Below are positions 9,563 through 17,988 of a stretch of DNA of 64,000 nucleotides, piece after piece; positions within the stretch are counted from its first letter, which is position 1, and each line of letters starts with the position of its first letter. Below the pieces are notes generated by a model. The model made no database searches. It was not told the DNA's origin and worked only from the letters and a program-made list of their open reading frames with translations. The DNA comes from Novimethylophilus kurashikiensis (GTDB taxonomy: Bacteria > Pseudomonadota > Gammaproteobacteria > Burkholderiales > Methylophilaceae). The DNA lies in the NCBI RefSeq assembly GCF_003112435.1, contig NZ_BDOQ01000002.1:450654-514653 (forward strand). Reading direction: 5' to 3'. The translations under genes were made by a program, and so were the position numbers.

Positions 9563-9643
9563 GCAAAATGCACCGAATTTGACATCGCTGCACGTTGTGC
9601 CGCACCAAAATGTGTTGCAGCTCAAGCCAAAGGTGAGCTGTTC

Positions 9644-9658
9644 CCTACAAGTTGTAGG
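9644..9658. promoter_or_regulatory. Perfect palindrome CCTACAAGTTGTAGG
   Basis: A 15-base perfect inverted repeat centred at 9651, about 18 bases upstream of the -24 element of the sigma-54 promoter. Its half-site TTGTAGG is the core of the repeats upstream of the cyclase gene. It is a likely binding site for a transcription factor. Confidence 0.5.
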
Positions 9659-9667
9659 AATTAAGCC

Positions 9668-9683
9668 TGGCACAACCCTTGCA
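9668..9683 (+). promoter_or_regulatory. Sigma-54 (RpoN) promoter of the EAL-GGDEF gene
   Basis: TGGCAC-AACCC-TTGCA has the invariant GG (9669-9670) and GC (9681-9682) separated by exactly ten bases, as RpoN promoters require. It lies 37 bases before the ATG at 9720. This also supports that start codon over the in-frame upstream one. Confidence 0.82.
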
Positions 9684-9719
9684 GGATTCTCGATACAACA
9701 GTTGATCGAAGAATCCACT

Positions 9720-12140
9720 ATGAAACTCTATCTGCGCATTCCAGGGGGCCATGCAGCGGGGACGGCTCTCGAACCGTTGAACATGATGTCGTCGGGCGAC
9801 GGCACATACACAGCAGCCTTCGAAGATCGCAATGCCTTGATGCGCAGCATGAATGCGCTTGTCGCCACGCTGCCGCCCCGGGTACTGGACCAATCCTTCG
9901 TCTTGCTATCGCAGGATTGCGAAACCATCCACCCGGCTCAGGCCCTCGCCGCCACGCTGCCATTCAATACCTTCTACGCCCAGCAGCGCCACCCCTGGTT
10001 GCTGGGAGACCTGGATTCGCACGTGCAAATGCATTTCCAGCCCATCGTCGATTTCACCCAGCCAGGTACGGTGTTCGCCTACGAAGCCTTGTGCCGCATG
10101 GTCGATCCCGTAGGCCAATTGCTAAACGGAGAAGAAGCCTTCAAGCTGGCACGGCAGGTCAATCGCGCCGACGAGCTGGACCACGTCTGCACGATGCTGG
10201 CGCTGGAAGGCAAGGCGCACAATATTCCTCCGGGTACGCTGCTGTTCGTCAATGTGTTGCCGCAAACCATCCTCCAGCGCACGTGGTTGGCACCTTTGCT
10301 GGAATCGATGGAACGCCTGGGTATCGACCGTCGCGATATCGTCATCGAGATCGTCGAGAGCGAGGAAGTCGCGCCCGAGTTACTGGCCGAGCATTGCGAC
10401 GAAATCCGCAAGCTGGGCCTGCGCATTGCACTGGACGACATGGGTTCCGGTTTCAACGGCTTGCGCACGCTGGCGGCCGTGCGGGCCGATTTCATCAAGA
10501 TCGACCGGACCATCGTGCATGAAGCACAGGGCAGCCGAGCACGCACGGTGCTGCTGGATGCCATTATCTCCATGGCGCAGCGCCTGGGATGTACCGTAGT
10601 CGCCGAAGGTCTGGAGCGGGTCGAAGACATCACGTTTTGCCAGGATCTTGGACTGATCTACGCTCAAGGCTATTACTTCGCCATGCCGCAACAACAGCCG
10701 GCCACCCAGGTGGCGGCGTTGCCCAAGCGCGACGAAGCGCATCGATCGCATGTGCCGGACGAATTCCGCATCGCCGAATTCATCACGCCCGGGTTGACTA
10801 TCGACATCAACGCCAGCATCGCCGAAGCACGCCAGATGTTCCGCCAGAACCCGGACGCACCCATGGCCGTGGTGCTGGATCGCTACCGTCCTTTGGGCGT
10901 GCTGCGGCGCGGCAAGGTGTTTTCGTTCCGTCAACTGTCGCTCGGCGCCTGCTGCGACCCCTTGCCCAAACTCATCCGCCACCATACGCCGCCGGAATTT
11001 TTGGCGCGCAGCCTTTACCTCGACCGTACCGAAATGGAGCCTTGGGTAATGGTGAACGAAGAGGGAAGTTATCTCGGCGTGTTGTTGCCGATGGAAGTCA
11101 TGTCGCAGCTGATCGCCCGCAAGGCCAATGTCGGCAGCAGCCTGCATCCATTGAGCCACCTCACGACCGGCCCGGTTTTGCGGCAATCGCTTGACATCAG
11201 CCTGCGCAACAACCCTTCGACGCAACTGGTCTACATCGACCTCGACCATTTCAAGGCCTATAACGATCGCTACGGCTTCATCCGTGGCGACGCCATGATT
11301 CGCTTGCTCGCAGAGATATTACGGCATGTGTTCAACGGGCAGGGGGGCTTGCTGCTGGGGCATATCGGCGGGGACGATTTCGTGGTCATCCTCGACCAGG
11401 CCCGCGCCAGCCTATTACCGTCGCTGCTGAATGTCATCAGTCGTTTCTACACGCTGGCGACGCATCTTTACGATAGTGCCGACCTGGAGCGAGGATTTTT
11501 CACCACGGAAGACGGCAAGGAGCATCCGGTTGCCAGCGTTTCCATCGCTGTCGTCAACGGCAGCCAGGGCGAACTCAGCAATAGCGTCGCAGCTGCCGAA
11601 CGTGCCGCCATCCTCAAGAAAATCGGCAAATCGGCCATCGGCAGCATCATCGTGGTCGAGGGCGATCCGCCGCAACTGGTGCAGCCCATGCAGGAGTTTT
11701 ATTCCGAGTGGCAATCGCGAGCCATTGCAGCGCTCCAATCGCTGCTACGGGCTAAGCGTTCCGCCGACCCGCACGTGCTCGACGGCGAATTTCGGCACCA
11801 TCCGTTTTTCGAGGTCGTGTTCGAACTCGAAGCCGACGGCCGCCAGCGCTATCCCAATTGGATCAACCCCAACATGTACGGCAAGATCAAGGCAGGAGGC
11901 GCCGGGATGGACCGCAGCCAGCAGGAGTACTACATCGAGGTCGCAAAACGACGCCAGCCTTATTTGTCGAGCATCTATCTGTCGACGGCAACCGAGGATT
12001 TCTGCCTGACCCTCTCGCTGCCGATCCTGGACGCGGCCGGAATGCTGGAGGGCGTGCTGGTCGCCGATATCAATATTTCGGCGATGGCGATGTTGAGCCA
12101 GGAACCGGCAAGCGCAACGATCGGTACCACTGTCCACTAA
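9720..12140 (+). CDS. EAL-CBS-GGDEF cyclic-di-GMP signalling protein with C-terminal Cache-like domain
   Basis: An 806-residue cytoplasmic protein. The EAL phosphodiesterase domain (about 105-335) keeps its catalytic set: AYEALCR, LFVNVLP, IVIEIVESEE, ALDDMGSGF, FIKIDR, VAEGLE and QGYYFAMP. A CBS pair follows (about 350-480), then a GGDEF domain (about 500-650) with YIDLDHFKAYND but the variant active-site signature GGDDF. The last 150 residues (RQPYLSSIYLSTATEDFCLT) resemble a Cache/PDC sensor fold. The EAL half should hydrolyse c-di-GMP; whether the GGDDF domain makes it or only binds GTP is open. The start at 9720 is chosen because a sigma-54 promoter lies inside the longer reading frame. 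RpoN control fits a switch between motile and attached life. Confidence 0.93.
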   Translation: MKLYLRIPGGHAAGTALEPLNMMSSGDGTYTAAFEDRNALMRSMNALVATLPPRVLDQSFVLLSQDCETIHPAQALAATLPFNTFYAQQRHPWLLGDLDSHVQMHFQPIVDFTQPGTVFAYEALCRMVDPVGQLLNGEEAFKLARQVNRADELDHVCTMLALEGKAHNIPPGTLLFVNVLPQTILQRTWLAPLLESMERLGIDRRDIVIEIVESEEVAPELLAEHCDEIRKLGLRIALDDMGSGFNGLRTLAAVRADFIKIDRTIVHEAQGSRARTVLLDAIISMAQRLGCTVVAEGLERVEDITFCQDLGLIYAQGYYFAMPQQQPATQVAALPKRDEAHRSHVPDEFRIAEFITPGLTIDINASIAEARQMFRQNPDAPMAVVLDRYRPLGVLRRGKVFSFRQLSLGACCDPLPKLIRHHTPPEFLARSLYLDRTEMEPWVMVNEEGSYLGVLLPMEVMSQLIARKANVGSSLHPLSHLTTGPVLRQSLDISLRNNPSTQLVYIDLDHFKAYNDRYGFIRGDAMIRLLAEILRHVFNGQGGLLLGHIGGDDFVVILDQARASLLPSLLNVISRFYTLATHLYDSADLERGFFTTEDGKEHPVASVSIAVVNGSQGELSNSVAAAERAAILKKIGKSAIGSIIVVEGDPPQLVQPMQEFYSEWQSRAIAALQSLLRAKRSADPHVLDGEFRHHPFFEVVFELEADGRQRYPNWINPNMYGKIKAGGAGMDRSQQEYYIEVAKRRQPYLSSIYLSTATEDFCLTLSLPILDAAGMLEGVLVADINISAMAMLSQEPASATIGTTVH

Positions 12141-12143
12141 ACA

Positions 12144-12168
12144 AAAACGCCGGCAGAGCCGGCGTTTT
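12144..12168. terminator. Bidirectional intrinsic terminator
   Basis: AAAACGCCGGC, loop AGA, GCCGGCGTTTT. It serves the c-di-GMP gene and the convergent pilU. Confidence 0.9.
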
Positions 12169-12198
12169 GCGAGGGAGGTCTGGCTAAATCTTTAAGGC

Positions 12199-13308
12199 CT
12201 AAACGTTCAACGAGGGGAAAGCACCTCCGCCGCGCGCACCTTCGGCTTCCAGGCGCAACTTCAGCGACAAGTCGTTGCGAGAATCGGCATTGTTGAGCGC
12301 TTCTTCCGTTGCGATACGGTTGTTCATGACCAGTTTGAACAGCGACTGATCGAAAGTGCACATGCCGATATCGGTATTGTTGGCCATGATTTCCTTGATT
12401 TCGCTCAGCTTCTGCTTGGTGATCAGGTCGGAAATGTAAGGCGTGTTGAGCAGCACTTCCATGGCGGCAACGCGCTTGGTTTGGGTGCCCGGCACCAGGC
12501 GCTGCGAAATAATCGATACCAGGTTGAGCGACAACCCGAGAAGCAGCCCGGCGTGCGCATCGTTGGGGAAGAAGGAAATAATGCGCTCGATGGCCTGGTT
12601 GGCATTGTTGGCGTGCAAGGTCGCCAAGCACAAATGCCCGGTTTCGGCATAGGCCATGGCGTGCTCCATGCCGTGCCGGTCGCGCACTTCGCCGATCAGG
12701 ATCACGTCGGGGGCCTGACGCATGGCGTTCTTGAGGCCGCTCTCGAATGAATGCGTATCGATGCCGACCTCGCGCTGGTCTACCACGGACTTCTTATGGT
12801 CGTGGATAAATTCGATCGGGTCTTCCAAGGTCAGGATATGCCCGCTGGCATTTTCGTTGCGGTAATCGATCATCGAGGCCAGCGTGGTGGATTTACCCGA
12901 ACCTGTCGCACCGACCACAAGCACCAAGCCGCGCTGACGCATGATGATGTCCTTCAGCACCGGCGGCAGGCCCAGGGTCTCGAACGAGGGAATGACGTTT
13001 TTGATAAAGCGGATCACCATCGACACTTCGCCGCGCTGCTTGAACACATTGACGCGAAAACGGCCGATTCCCGGCAGGCTCAACGCGAAGTTCATTTCCA
13101 GAGTTTCCTCGAATTCCTGGATTTGCGCAGGCGACATAAGCGAATAGGCGATTTCCTTGATCATGCCGGGCAGCATGATCTGGCTATTGACCGGCATGAC
13201 CTTGCCTTCAATCTCAATATTGATCGGTGCGCCCGTGCTGAAGAAAAGGTCGGAGCCGCCTTTTTCTTCCATGAACTTGAGTACCGGTTTGATATCGAGC
13301 GCGGCCAT
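12199..13308 (-). CDS. pilU: Type IV pilus retraction-type ATPase PilU
   Basis: A 369-residue PilT/PilU-family hexameric ATPase that assists twitching retraction at the inner-membrane base of type IVa pili. Visible motifs are Walker A GATGSGKST (about 131-139), the Asp box LTLEDPIEFIH, Walker B DVILIGEVRD and the His box LATLHANNANQAIERI. The N-terminal ALDIKPVLKFMEEKGGSDLF and long C-terminal tail favour PilU over PilT. The start at 13308 follows a strong GGGGGA site; the longer reading frame would run into mnmC. No pilT is adjacent, although the two are usually neighbours, so pilT presumably lies elsewhere. Confidence 0.92.
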   Translation of the reverse strand: MAALDIKPVLKFMEEKGGSDLFFSTGAPINIEIEGKVMPVNSQIMLPGMIKEIAYSLMSPAQIQEFEETLEMNFALSLPGIGRFRVNVFKQRGEVSMVIRFIKNVIPSFETLGLPPVLKDIIMRQRGLVLVVGATGSGKSTTLASMIDYRNENASGHILTLEDPIEFIHDHKKSVVDQREVGIDTHSFESGLKNAMRQAPDVILIGEVRDRHGMEHAMAYAETGHLCLATLHANNANQAIERIISFFPNDAHAGLLLGLSLNLVSIISQRLVPGTQTKRVAAMEVLLNTPYISDLITKQKLSEIKEIMANNTDIGMCTFDQSLFKLVMNNRIATEEALNNADSRNDLSLKLRLEAEGARGGGAFPSLNV

Positions 13309-13368
13309 GAACTTCCCCCGTTTGATGTGTACCGCGATTGTAAAGCAGAACGCCGGTAAAATAGCGGA

Positions 13369-15216
13369 ATGAGTACCCCCACCCTGGACTGGCAAGACGG
13401 CCAGCCGTTTTCCACGCAATATCAGGACATTTATTTTTCTCGCGAATCCGGCATCGCCGAAACGCGGCATGTCTTTCTCGAACAAAATTCCCTGGCGGAG
13501 CGCTGGCGCCAATTGCAGCCGGGCGAGCGTTTCGTCGTCGGCGAAACCGGCTTCGGCACCGGGCTCAACTTTCTCTGCGCGTGGCAGTTATGGCAACAAA
13601 TTGCGCCGCCGAAGGCCACGCTTCACTTCGTCAGTTGCGAACTGCACCCGATTGCGCCTGAAGAACTTCGCCGCGCCCTGGCCCTATGGCCGGAATTGGC
13701 TTCGTTATCGGGAGAACTCCTCGACCAATACAGCGAGATGGCACGCGGCTGGCACCGCCTGACTTTCGCGCAAGGCCGCCTAGTGCTGACACTGCTCATT
13801 GGCGATGTAGCCGACACGCTGCCGCAACTTCAGGCACAGGTGGATGCCTGGTTTCTCGACGGGTTCGCGCCCGCCAAGAACCCGGATATGTGGAATACCG
13901 ATCTTTACCAGACGATGGCGAAGCTTTCGGCACCACATGCGACGTTTGCCACCTTTACCAGTGCCGGTGAAGTGCGACGCAGCTTGCAATCGGTAGGCTT
14001 CCAAGTCGAAAAAGTGCCGGGCTACGGAAAAAAACGGGAAATTTTACGGGGGAAATTCCAAGGCAACGTTGAGCGATTGCCCAGCCCAAGCCAGCGCGAA
14101 GCCATCGTCATCGGCGCCGGCATGGCGGGGAGTGCTACGGCATTCAGCCTGGCGCAGCGCGGCTGGAAGGTCACGCTGATCGAACGGCACACCGAGATCG
14201 CATCAGAGGCTTCCGGCAATCACCAGGGCATTCTCTACGCACGCCTGTCGCCACGCATGAGCCAGCTGAGTGAATTAACGTTATCTGGCTACCAATACAC
14301 CTTACGCCAGCTGAACCGCTTGATGCCCGAAGGCGAAAACCGCTGGCAGCGTTGCGGCTTGCTGCAATTGGCGTTTGACGAGCACGAGGCGAGCCGGTTG
14401 CAAGGCATTGCCGCCCTCGGCTTGCCCGCCACCTTGTTCCATCCGGTCAACCAGGTACAAGCCAGCGAGATCGCCGGTGTCGATCTCCCGTTCGGCGGTC
14501 TGTTTTTCCCCGGCAGCGGTTGGGTGCATCCGCCTGCGCTGTGCAAAGCCCTGGCTTCCGCCTCAGGCATTGCATTGCATTTGCAGCAAGAAGTTCTGGA
14601 GCTTCGCCAGCATGATGGGCGTTGGCAAGCGGTGGGCGAAGAGGGCGTCATCGCCGAAGCGCCCGTCGTAGTGGTCGCGTGTGCAGCGCATACCCGGCGT
14701 TTTGCACAGACTTCACAGTTGCCCTTGCGCTCCATTCGCGGCCAGATCACTCATTTACCGGCCACTGCAGAGAGCCAGTCGCTCAAGACCGTGCTTTGCA
14801 CCGAAGGCTATGCCGCGCCGGTTAGAAACGGCGTCCATACGGTTGGCGCTACCTACGGCAACCTGGAAGAAGATATCGACGTCCGTGCGGTAGATAACAT
14901 AGAGAACCTCGCCATGCTGGCACAATTGTCGCCGCAGTTTTACGGGATGCTGGGGGGGAACGCACTGCAACCCGACATGCTCGCAGGCCGTGCATCCTGC
15001 CGTTGCAACGTGGCGGATTACCTGCCGCTGGTAGGCGAGGTTTCACCGCAATGGCCGGGGCTCAGCCTCAATATCGGACACGGCTCGCGCGGGCTCATCA
15101 CGGCGATGCTGGCGGCCGAGGCATTGGCGGCACAACTTGAAAACGAGCCTGCGCCGCTGCCGGATAAACTCATGAAAGCGCTTTCACCTCAACGGCTTAA
15201 GACGGTTAGAAGCTAA
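13369..15216 (+). CDS. mnmC: Bifunctional tRNA 5-methylaminomethyl-2-thiouridine biosynthesis protein MnmC
   Basis: MnmC completes mnm5s2U at tRNA wobble U34. The 615 residues split into two domains. The N-terminal methyltransferase domain (about 1-235) carries the SAM loop GETGFGTGLNFLCAW and DAWFLDGFAPAKNPDMW. The C-terminal FAD oxidoreductase domain (about 245-610) begins with the dinucleotide fold AIVIGAGMAGSATAFSLAQR, followed by EASGNHQGILYARLSPR, and ends NIGHGSRGLITAMLAAEALA. Both halves look complete, so the fused E. coli-type enzyme is retained. It is divergent from pilU with a 60-base spacer. A TAAAAT element sits 7 bases before the ATG but I see no good -35 partner. Confidence 0.96.
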   Translation: MSTPTLDWQDGQPFSTQYQDIYFSRESGIAETRHVFLEQNSLAERWRQLQPGERFVVGETGFGTGLNFLCAWQLWQQIAPPKATLHFVSCELHPIAPEELRRALALWPELASLSGELLDQYSEMARGWHRLTFAQGRLVLTLLIGDVADTLPQLQAQVDAWFLDGFAPAKNPDMWNTDLYQTMAKLSAPHATFATFTSAGEVRRSLQSVGFQVEKVPGYGKKREILRGKFQGNVERLPSPSQREAIVIGAGMAGSATAFSLAQRGWKVTLIERHTEIASEASGNHQGILYARLSPRMSQLSELTLSGYQYTLRQLNRLMPEGENRWQRCGLLQLAFDEHEASRLQGIAALGLPATLFHPVNQVQASEIAGVDLPFGGLFFPGSGWVHPPALCKALASASGIALHLQQEVLELRQHDGRWQAVGEEGVIAEAPVVVVACAAHTRRFAQTSQLPLRSIRGQITHLPATAESQSLKTVLCTEGYAAPVRNGVHTVGATYGNLEEDIDVRAVDNIENLAMLAQLSPQFYGMLGGNALQPDMLAGRASCRCNVADYLPLVGEVSPQWPGLSLNIGHGSRGLITAMLAAEALAAQLENEPAPLPDKLMKALSPQRLKTVRS

Positions 15217-15355
15217 CTTGCCGCAGGTGGGGCGCTGTGCAAAAATGCAGCGTTGCATTGCCTCGTGCCGCCAGCGCGCCTGCTGTTTTCTTCCCCTTGG
15301 GCGCTCTGCTTGCGGACGCCGCTCCCTCGCTTTATTTTCGATAAAGGAGAAACAA

Positions 15356-16033
15356 GTGCAGGCTCAAATCGACATCTTCCTCGCTTCCCTCAACGATTTC
15401 TGGGTACAAGCCGCAGCCTTTTTGCCCAAGCTGCTCGCCGTCATCGTCATTCTTTTCATCGGATGGGGCATCGCCATGGCAGCCCGTATCGGCATCAAAC
15501 GGCTGCTGCAACTGACCCGCTTCGACAATCTTGCCAACAAGTCGGGGCTGGAAGCCTTTTTGAAAGACGGCGGAATCGATCTCACGCTGGCCGGCATCAT
15601 CAGCGAGGTGGTGTACTGGATGGTGATCCTGCTCTTCATCATCACTAGCGCCAATACCTTGGGCATGCGCGAAGTGGCCGACATGCTCAATACCGTGGCG
15701 AACTATTTGCCGCGGATCATCGGCGCGATTTTCGTGATGATCTTCGGCACGCTGCTGGCACGTTTCATCAACCGACTGATGTTCGCCTGGCTCTACGGCA
15801 TCAAGTTCGAAGGCGCGCTCGCTATCAGTACCTCGGCGGAGTACGCGATCCAGCTTTTTGCGCTATTCGTGGCGCTGGAGCAGCTCAACATCGGCACGCA
15901 ATTGTTGACGGCACTGTTCGTGATCGTGTTTGGCGCAGTGTTCCTGGCGCTGGCGATTGCCTTCGGGTTGGGGGGAAGGGATAAAGCGGCCCGCGTGCTC
16001 GACGACATGCAGGCCAATATCAAGAAGCGGTAA
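15356..16033 (+). CDS. Mechanosensitive-channel-like membrane protein (TM_helix repeat, CmpX type)
   Basis: A 225-residue integral membrane protein with about five hydrophobic segments. It resembles the conserved TM_helix family related to small-conductance mechanosensitive channels (Pseudomonas CmpX). Diagnostic stretches are LPKLLAVIVILFIGWGIA near the N-terminus and the repeated NYLPRIIGAIFVMIFGTLLA. It ends with the family tail AFGLGGRDKAA. It lacks the large cytoplasmic domain of MscS. The start is GTG at 15356, seven bases after a consensus AAAGGAG; the open frame continues upstream but has no other site. Probable role: envelope stress or osmotic sensing. Confidence 0.82.
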   Translation: MQAQIDIFLASLNDFWVQAAAFLPKLLAVIVILFIGWGIAMAARIGIKRLLQLTRFDNLANKSGLEAFLKDGGIDLTLAGIISEVVYWMVILLFIITSANTLGMREVADMLNTVANYLPRIIGAIFVMIFGTLLARFINRLMFAWLYGIKFEGALAISTSAEYAIQLFALFVALEQLNIGTQLLTALFVIVFGAVFLALAIAFGLGGRDKAARVLDDMQANIKKR

Positions 16034-16049
16034 CGGAATATGCGACAAC

Positions 16050-16077
16050 AAAAAAGGCGCCATGAGGCGCCTTTTTT
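16050..16077. terminator. Bidirectional intrinsic terminator
   Basis: AAAAAAGGCGCC, loop ATGA, GGCGCCTTTTTT lies between the convergent channel-like and holin-like genes. Confidence 0.92.
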
Positions 16078-16091
16078 ATATCCCGATCACT

Positions 16092-16496
16092 TTAGATCAT
16101 CGTCATGGGCGCACCGGGGTGAATGGGGACGAATACCATGCCGCCGCCGGGAATGAATTTCTCGACGATGAAGCTGAAGACCGAAATAAAGATACTGGCG
16201 AAAAAGGCCGTCCAGAAGCCGGAAACCCGGAATCCGTGTACTACGGCCGATACCAGCATGATCATGAGTGCGTTGATGACCAGCAAGAACAAACCCAGCG
16301 TCAGCACAGTCAACGGCAACGTGAAAAACACCAGGATAGGGCGCACAAAGGCATTGGCAACGCCGAGCAGCAGGGCGGAAACGAACAGCGCTTGGGCGTT
16401 GGAAAACTTCAATCCCTGGAACAGGGCGCTCGCCACCCAGAGCGAAAACACGATGACGCCCCAGTGGATGAGCAACTGAATCAGATGATGGGTCAT
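16092..16496 (-). CDS. Phage-holin-family-IV (YvlD-like) membrane protein
   Basis: A 134-residue protein with four hydrophobic helices and the family pattern GVANAFVRPILVFFTLPLT followed by VLTLGLFLLVINALMI. This matches the widespread chromosomal 'holin family IV'/YvlD proteins, whose role in housekeeping genomes is unclear. No lysis genes are nearby, so it is not evidence for a prophage. The protein ends in a short hydrophilic tail after SFIVEKFIPGGG. Confidence 0.85.
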   Translation of the reverse strand: MTHHLIQLLIHWGVIVFSLWVASALFQGLKFSNAQALFVSALLLGVANAFVRPILVFFTLPLTVLTLGLFLLVINALMIMLVSAVVHGFRVSGFWTAFFASIFISVFSFIVEKFIPGGGMVFVPIHPGAPMTMI

Positions 16497-16599
16497 GAAA
16501 AGGCCTTTATTCTTGGTCGGGCAGGAAATGCAGGCACAGCGCCTGCGCTACAATAGCGGGGCAATCTTACCTTATTAACCCGGTCGCGTCCGTCTCCCC

Positions 16600-17730
16600 A
16601 TGAGCGAAACTCCCACCCTCGGCTGGATTGAAGCCGGCACTACGAAAACCGCCCTTTGGCGTTCCGAGAGCGGCAATCCGCCGCCGAAAAGAGTTGTCGT
16701 CACCGACGACACGATCAATGCCGATACCGCCTATCGCTATGCCTGCGAGGGCACAGCCCTGCTGTGGCGCGGCGATTTTCAGAACGCTCGTCAATTGCTG
16801 CAAGCCATGGCACGCCGCATCGAACGTAAACCGCGCAAGGCCAAGGAAAAAACGGTGAATCCGGCCGAGGCATTCCATCTGCATCGCCTCGCCCAATCGC
16901 AAAAAGCCCGCACCCTGGGCATGCTGCTGATCCCGTTCGAAGACGAATACCGGATCCCACTGCGCCGCGCACCGGACGTTAAAGACGCCTGCGAAGAAGC
17001 CTACGGGCCGTCGCAAGGTCCGTTCGTAGCGTCCTTGCGTGAGTTGCTGGGCCTGATCGGCGCGCACGAATGGCGCAAGAAGGGGGTGGAAATCCCGTCG
17101 CTTGGGGAGCGCATCCATCCGTACTACGGCGTGTTTTCACCAGTTCGGGGCGAATACGTCGACCTGGTCGCCCAGGCGCCGTTGCCGTCGACTGAACTGG
17201 CGTTCGATATCGGTACCGGTACCAGTGTGCTGGCGGCCATGCTGGCCAAGCGCGGGGTCAAGAAGATTATTGCAACCGAGCAAGATGCGCGGGCCTTGGC
17301 CTGTGCCCGGGAAAACATCGATCGACTAGGCTTGCAAAACCAGGTCGAGGTCGTTGAGGCCGACCTGTTTCCGCCAGGCAAGGCGCCTTTGATCGTGTGC
17401 AATCCGCCGTGGATTCCAGCACGCCCAAGCGCTGCCATCGAACGCGCTATTTACGACCCCGAAAGCCAGATGTTGAGCGGCTTTCTAAACGGTTTGGCGA
17501 ACCATCTCGAACCGGGCGGGGAAGGCTGGCTCATCATGTCCGATATCGCTGAGCATCTCGGCTTGCGACCCAAGGAGGCCCTGCCGGAGATGATCGCCAA
17601 AGCAGGATTGAAAGTGCTGGCACGTATCGATATCCGTCCACGACATGGTAAGGCGACCGACGAGAACGATCCTCTGCATGCAGCGAGAAAAGCCGAAGTG
17701 ACTTCGCTCTGGCGATTGGCAACGGCCTAA
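16600..17730 (+). CDS. Class I SAM-dependent methyltransferase, HemK/PrmC-like
   Basis: A 376-residue cytoplasmic protein. The N-terminal 200 residues have no domain I recognise. The C-terminal half is a Rossmann methyltransferase: motif I AFDIGTGTSVLAAMLAKRG (about 205-223), acidic motif II IIATEQDARALA, and motif IV NPPW (about 268-271), the signature of enzymes that methylate amide or exocyclic amino nitrogens (PrmC, RsmC, N6-adenine types). The terminal segment RIDIRPRHGKATDENDPLHA is conserved-looking. Genuine PrmC is shorter with a different N-terminus, so the substrate here (release factor, ribosomal protein or rRNA) is undetermined. Confidence 0.8.
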   Translation: MSETPTLGWIEAGTTKTALWRSESGNPPPKRVVVTDDTINADTAYRYACEGTALLWRGDFQNARQLLQAMARRIERKPRKAKEKTVNPAEAFHLHRLAQSQKARTLGMLLIPFEDEYRIPLRRAPDVKDACEEAYGPSQGPFVASLRELLGLIGAHEWRKKGVEIPSLGERIHPYYGVFSPVRGEYVDLVAQAPLPSTELAFDIGTGTSVLAAMLAKRGVKKIIATEQDARALACARENIDRLGLQNQVEVVEADLFPPGKAPLIVCNPPWIPARPSAAIERAIYDPESQMLSGFLNGLANHLEPGGEGWLIMSDIAEHLGLRPKEALPEMIAKAGLKVLARIDIRPRHGKATDENDPLHAARKAEVTSLWRLATA

Positions 17731-17759
17731 GCCACTTCCAACGAAGATATTTAAAGTCA

Positions 17760-17802
17760 AATAAACTGCAAGTGATTTATTAAAATATCACTGCAGTTTA
17801 TT
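17760..17802. terminator. Long AT-rich hairpin at the end of the rnf operon
   Basis: AATAAACTGCAAGTGAT and ATCACTGCAGTTTATT pair over 16 base pairs with one bulged A and a ten-base AT loop. It lies between the convergent methyltransferase and rnf transcripts and is followed by T-rich sequence on both strands, so it can act as a bidirectional terminator or 3'-end stabiliser. Confidence 0.6.
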
Positions 17803-17805
17803 GTT

Positions 17806-17988
17806 TTAATGGTCTTCCTCGCATTTTCCTGCACACCCACCATCAATACAAGCGCCGCAGCCGTGTCCCATCTCTCTTGCAGGGCCGAACTCGGGATGGC
17901 GCTCGGCAAAGCGCCGAGCCGCCGCCTGGACCGTAATCCATAGCAGCATCATCAAAACCAGCAGAACAATACTGATCGCGTAAATCAT
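17806..17988 (-). CDS. Small Cys-rich NqrM-like protein, last gene of the rnf operon
   Basis: A 60-residue protein with one N-terminal transmembrane helix (residues 2-22) and a hydrophilic tail with four cysteines in C-x2-C-x5-C-x3-C (HGCGACIDGGCAGKC). Size, topology and Cys tail resemble NqrM (DUF539), the assembly factor that delivers iron to the NqrD/NqrE site of the Na+-pumping NADH:quinone reductase. RnfE and RnfA are the Rnf counterparts of NqrD and NqrE. Its start overlaps the rnfA stop as ATGA, preceded by GGAGGTGGAGA, so it is translationally coupled. It is probably an Rnf maturation factor; the identification rests on pattern and context. Confidence 0.65.
   Translation of the reverse strand: MIYAISIVLLVLMMLLWITVQAAARRFAERHPEFGPAREMGHGCGACIDGGCAGKCEEDH

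Noticed and set aside
9579..9719. Upstream start (MTSLHVV...) for the EAL-GGDEF protein
   Set aside because: The sigma-54 promoter and palindrome fall inside this stretch, so it is unlikely to be translated.
16092..16496. Possible prophage lysis gene
   Set aside because: It is a chromosomal holin-family-IV/YvlD-type protein with no endolysin, integrase or structural phage genes near it.
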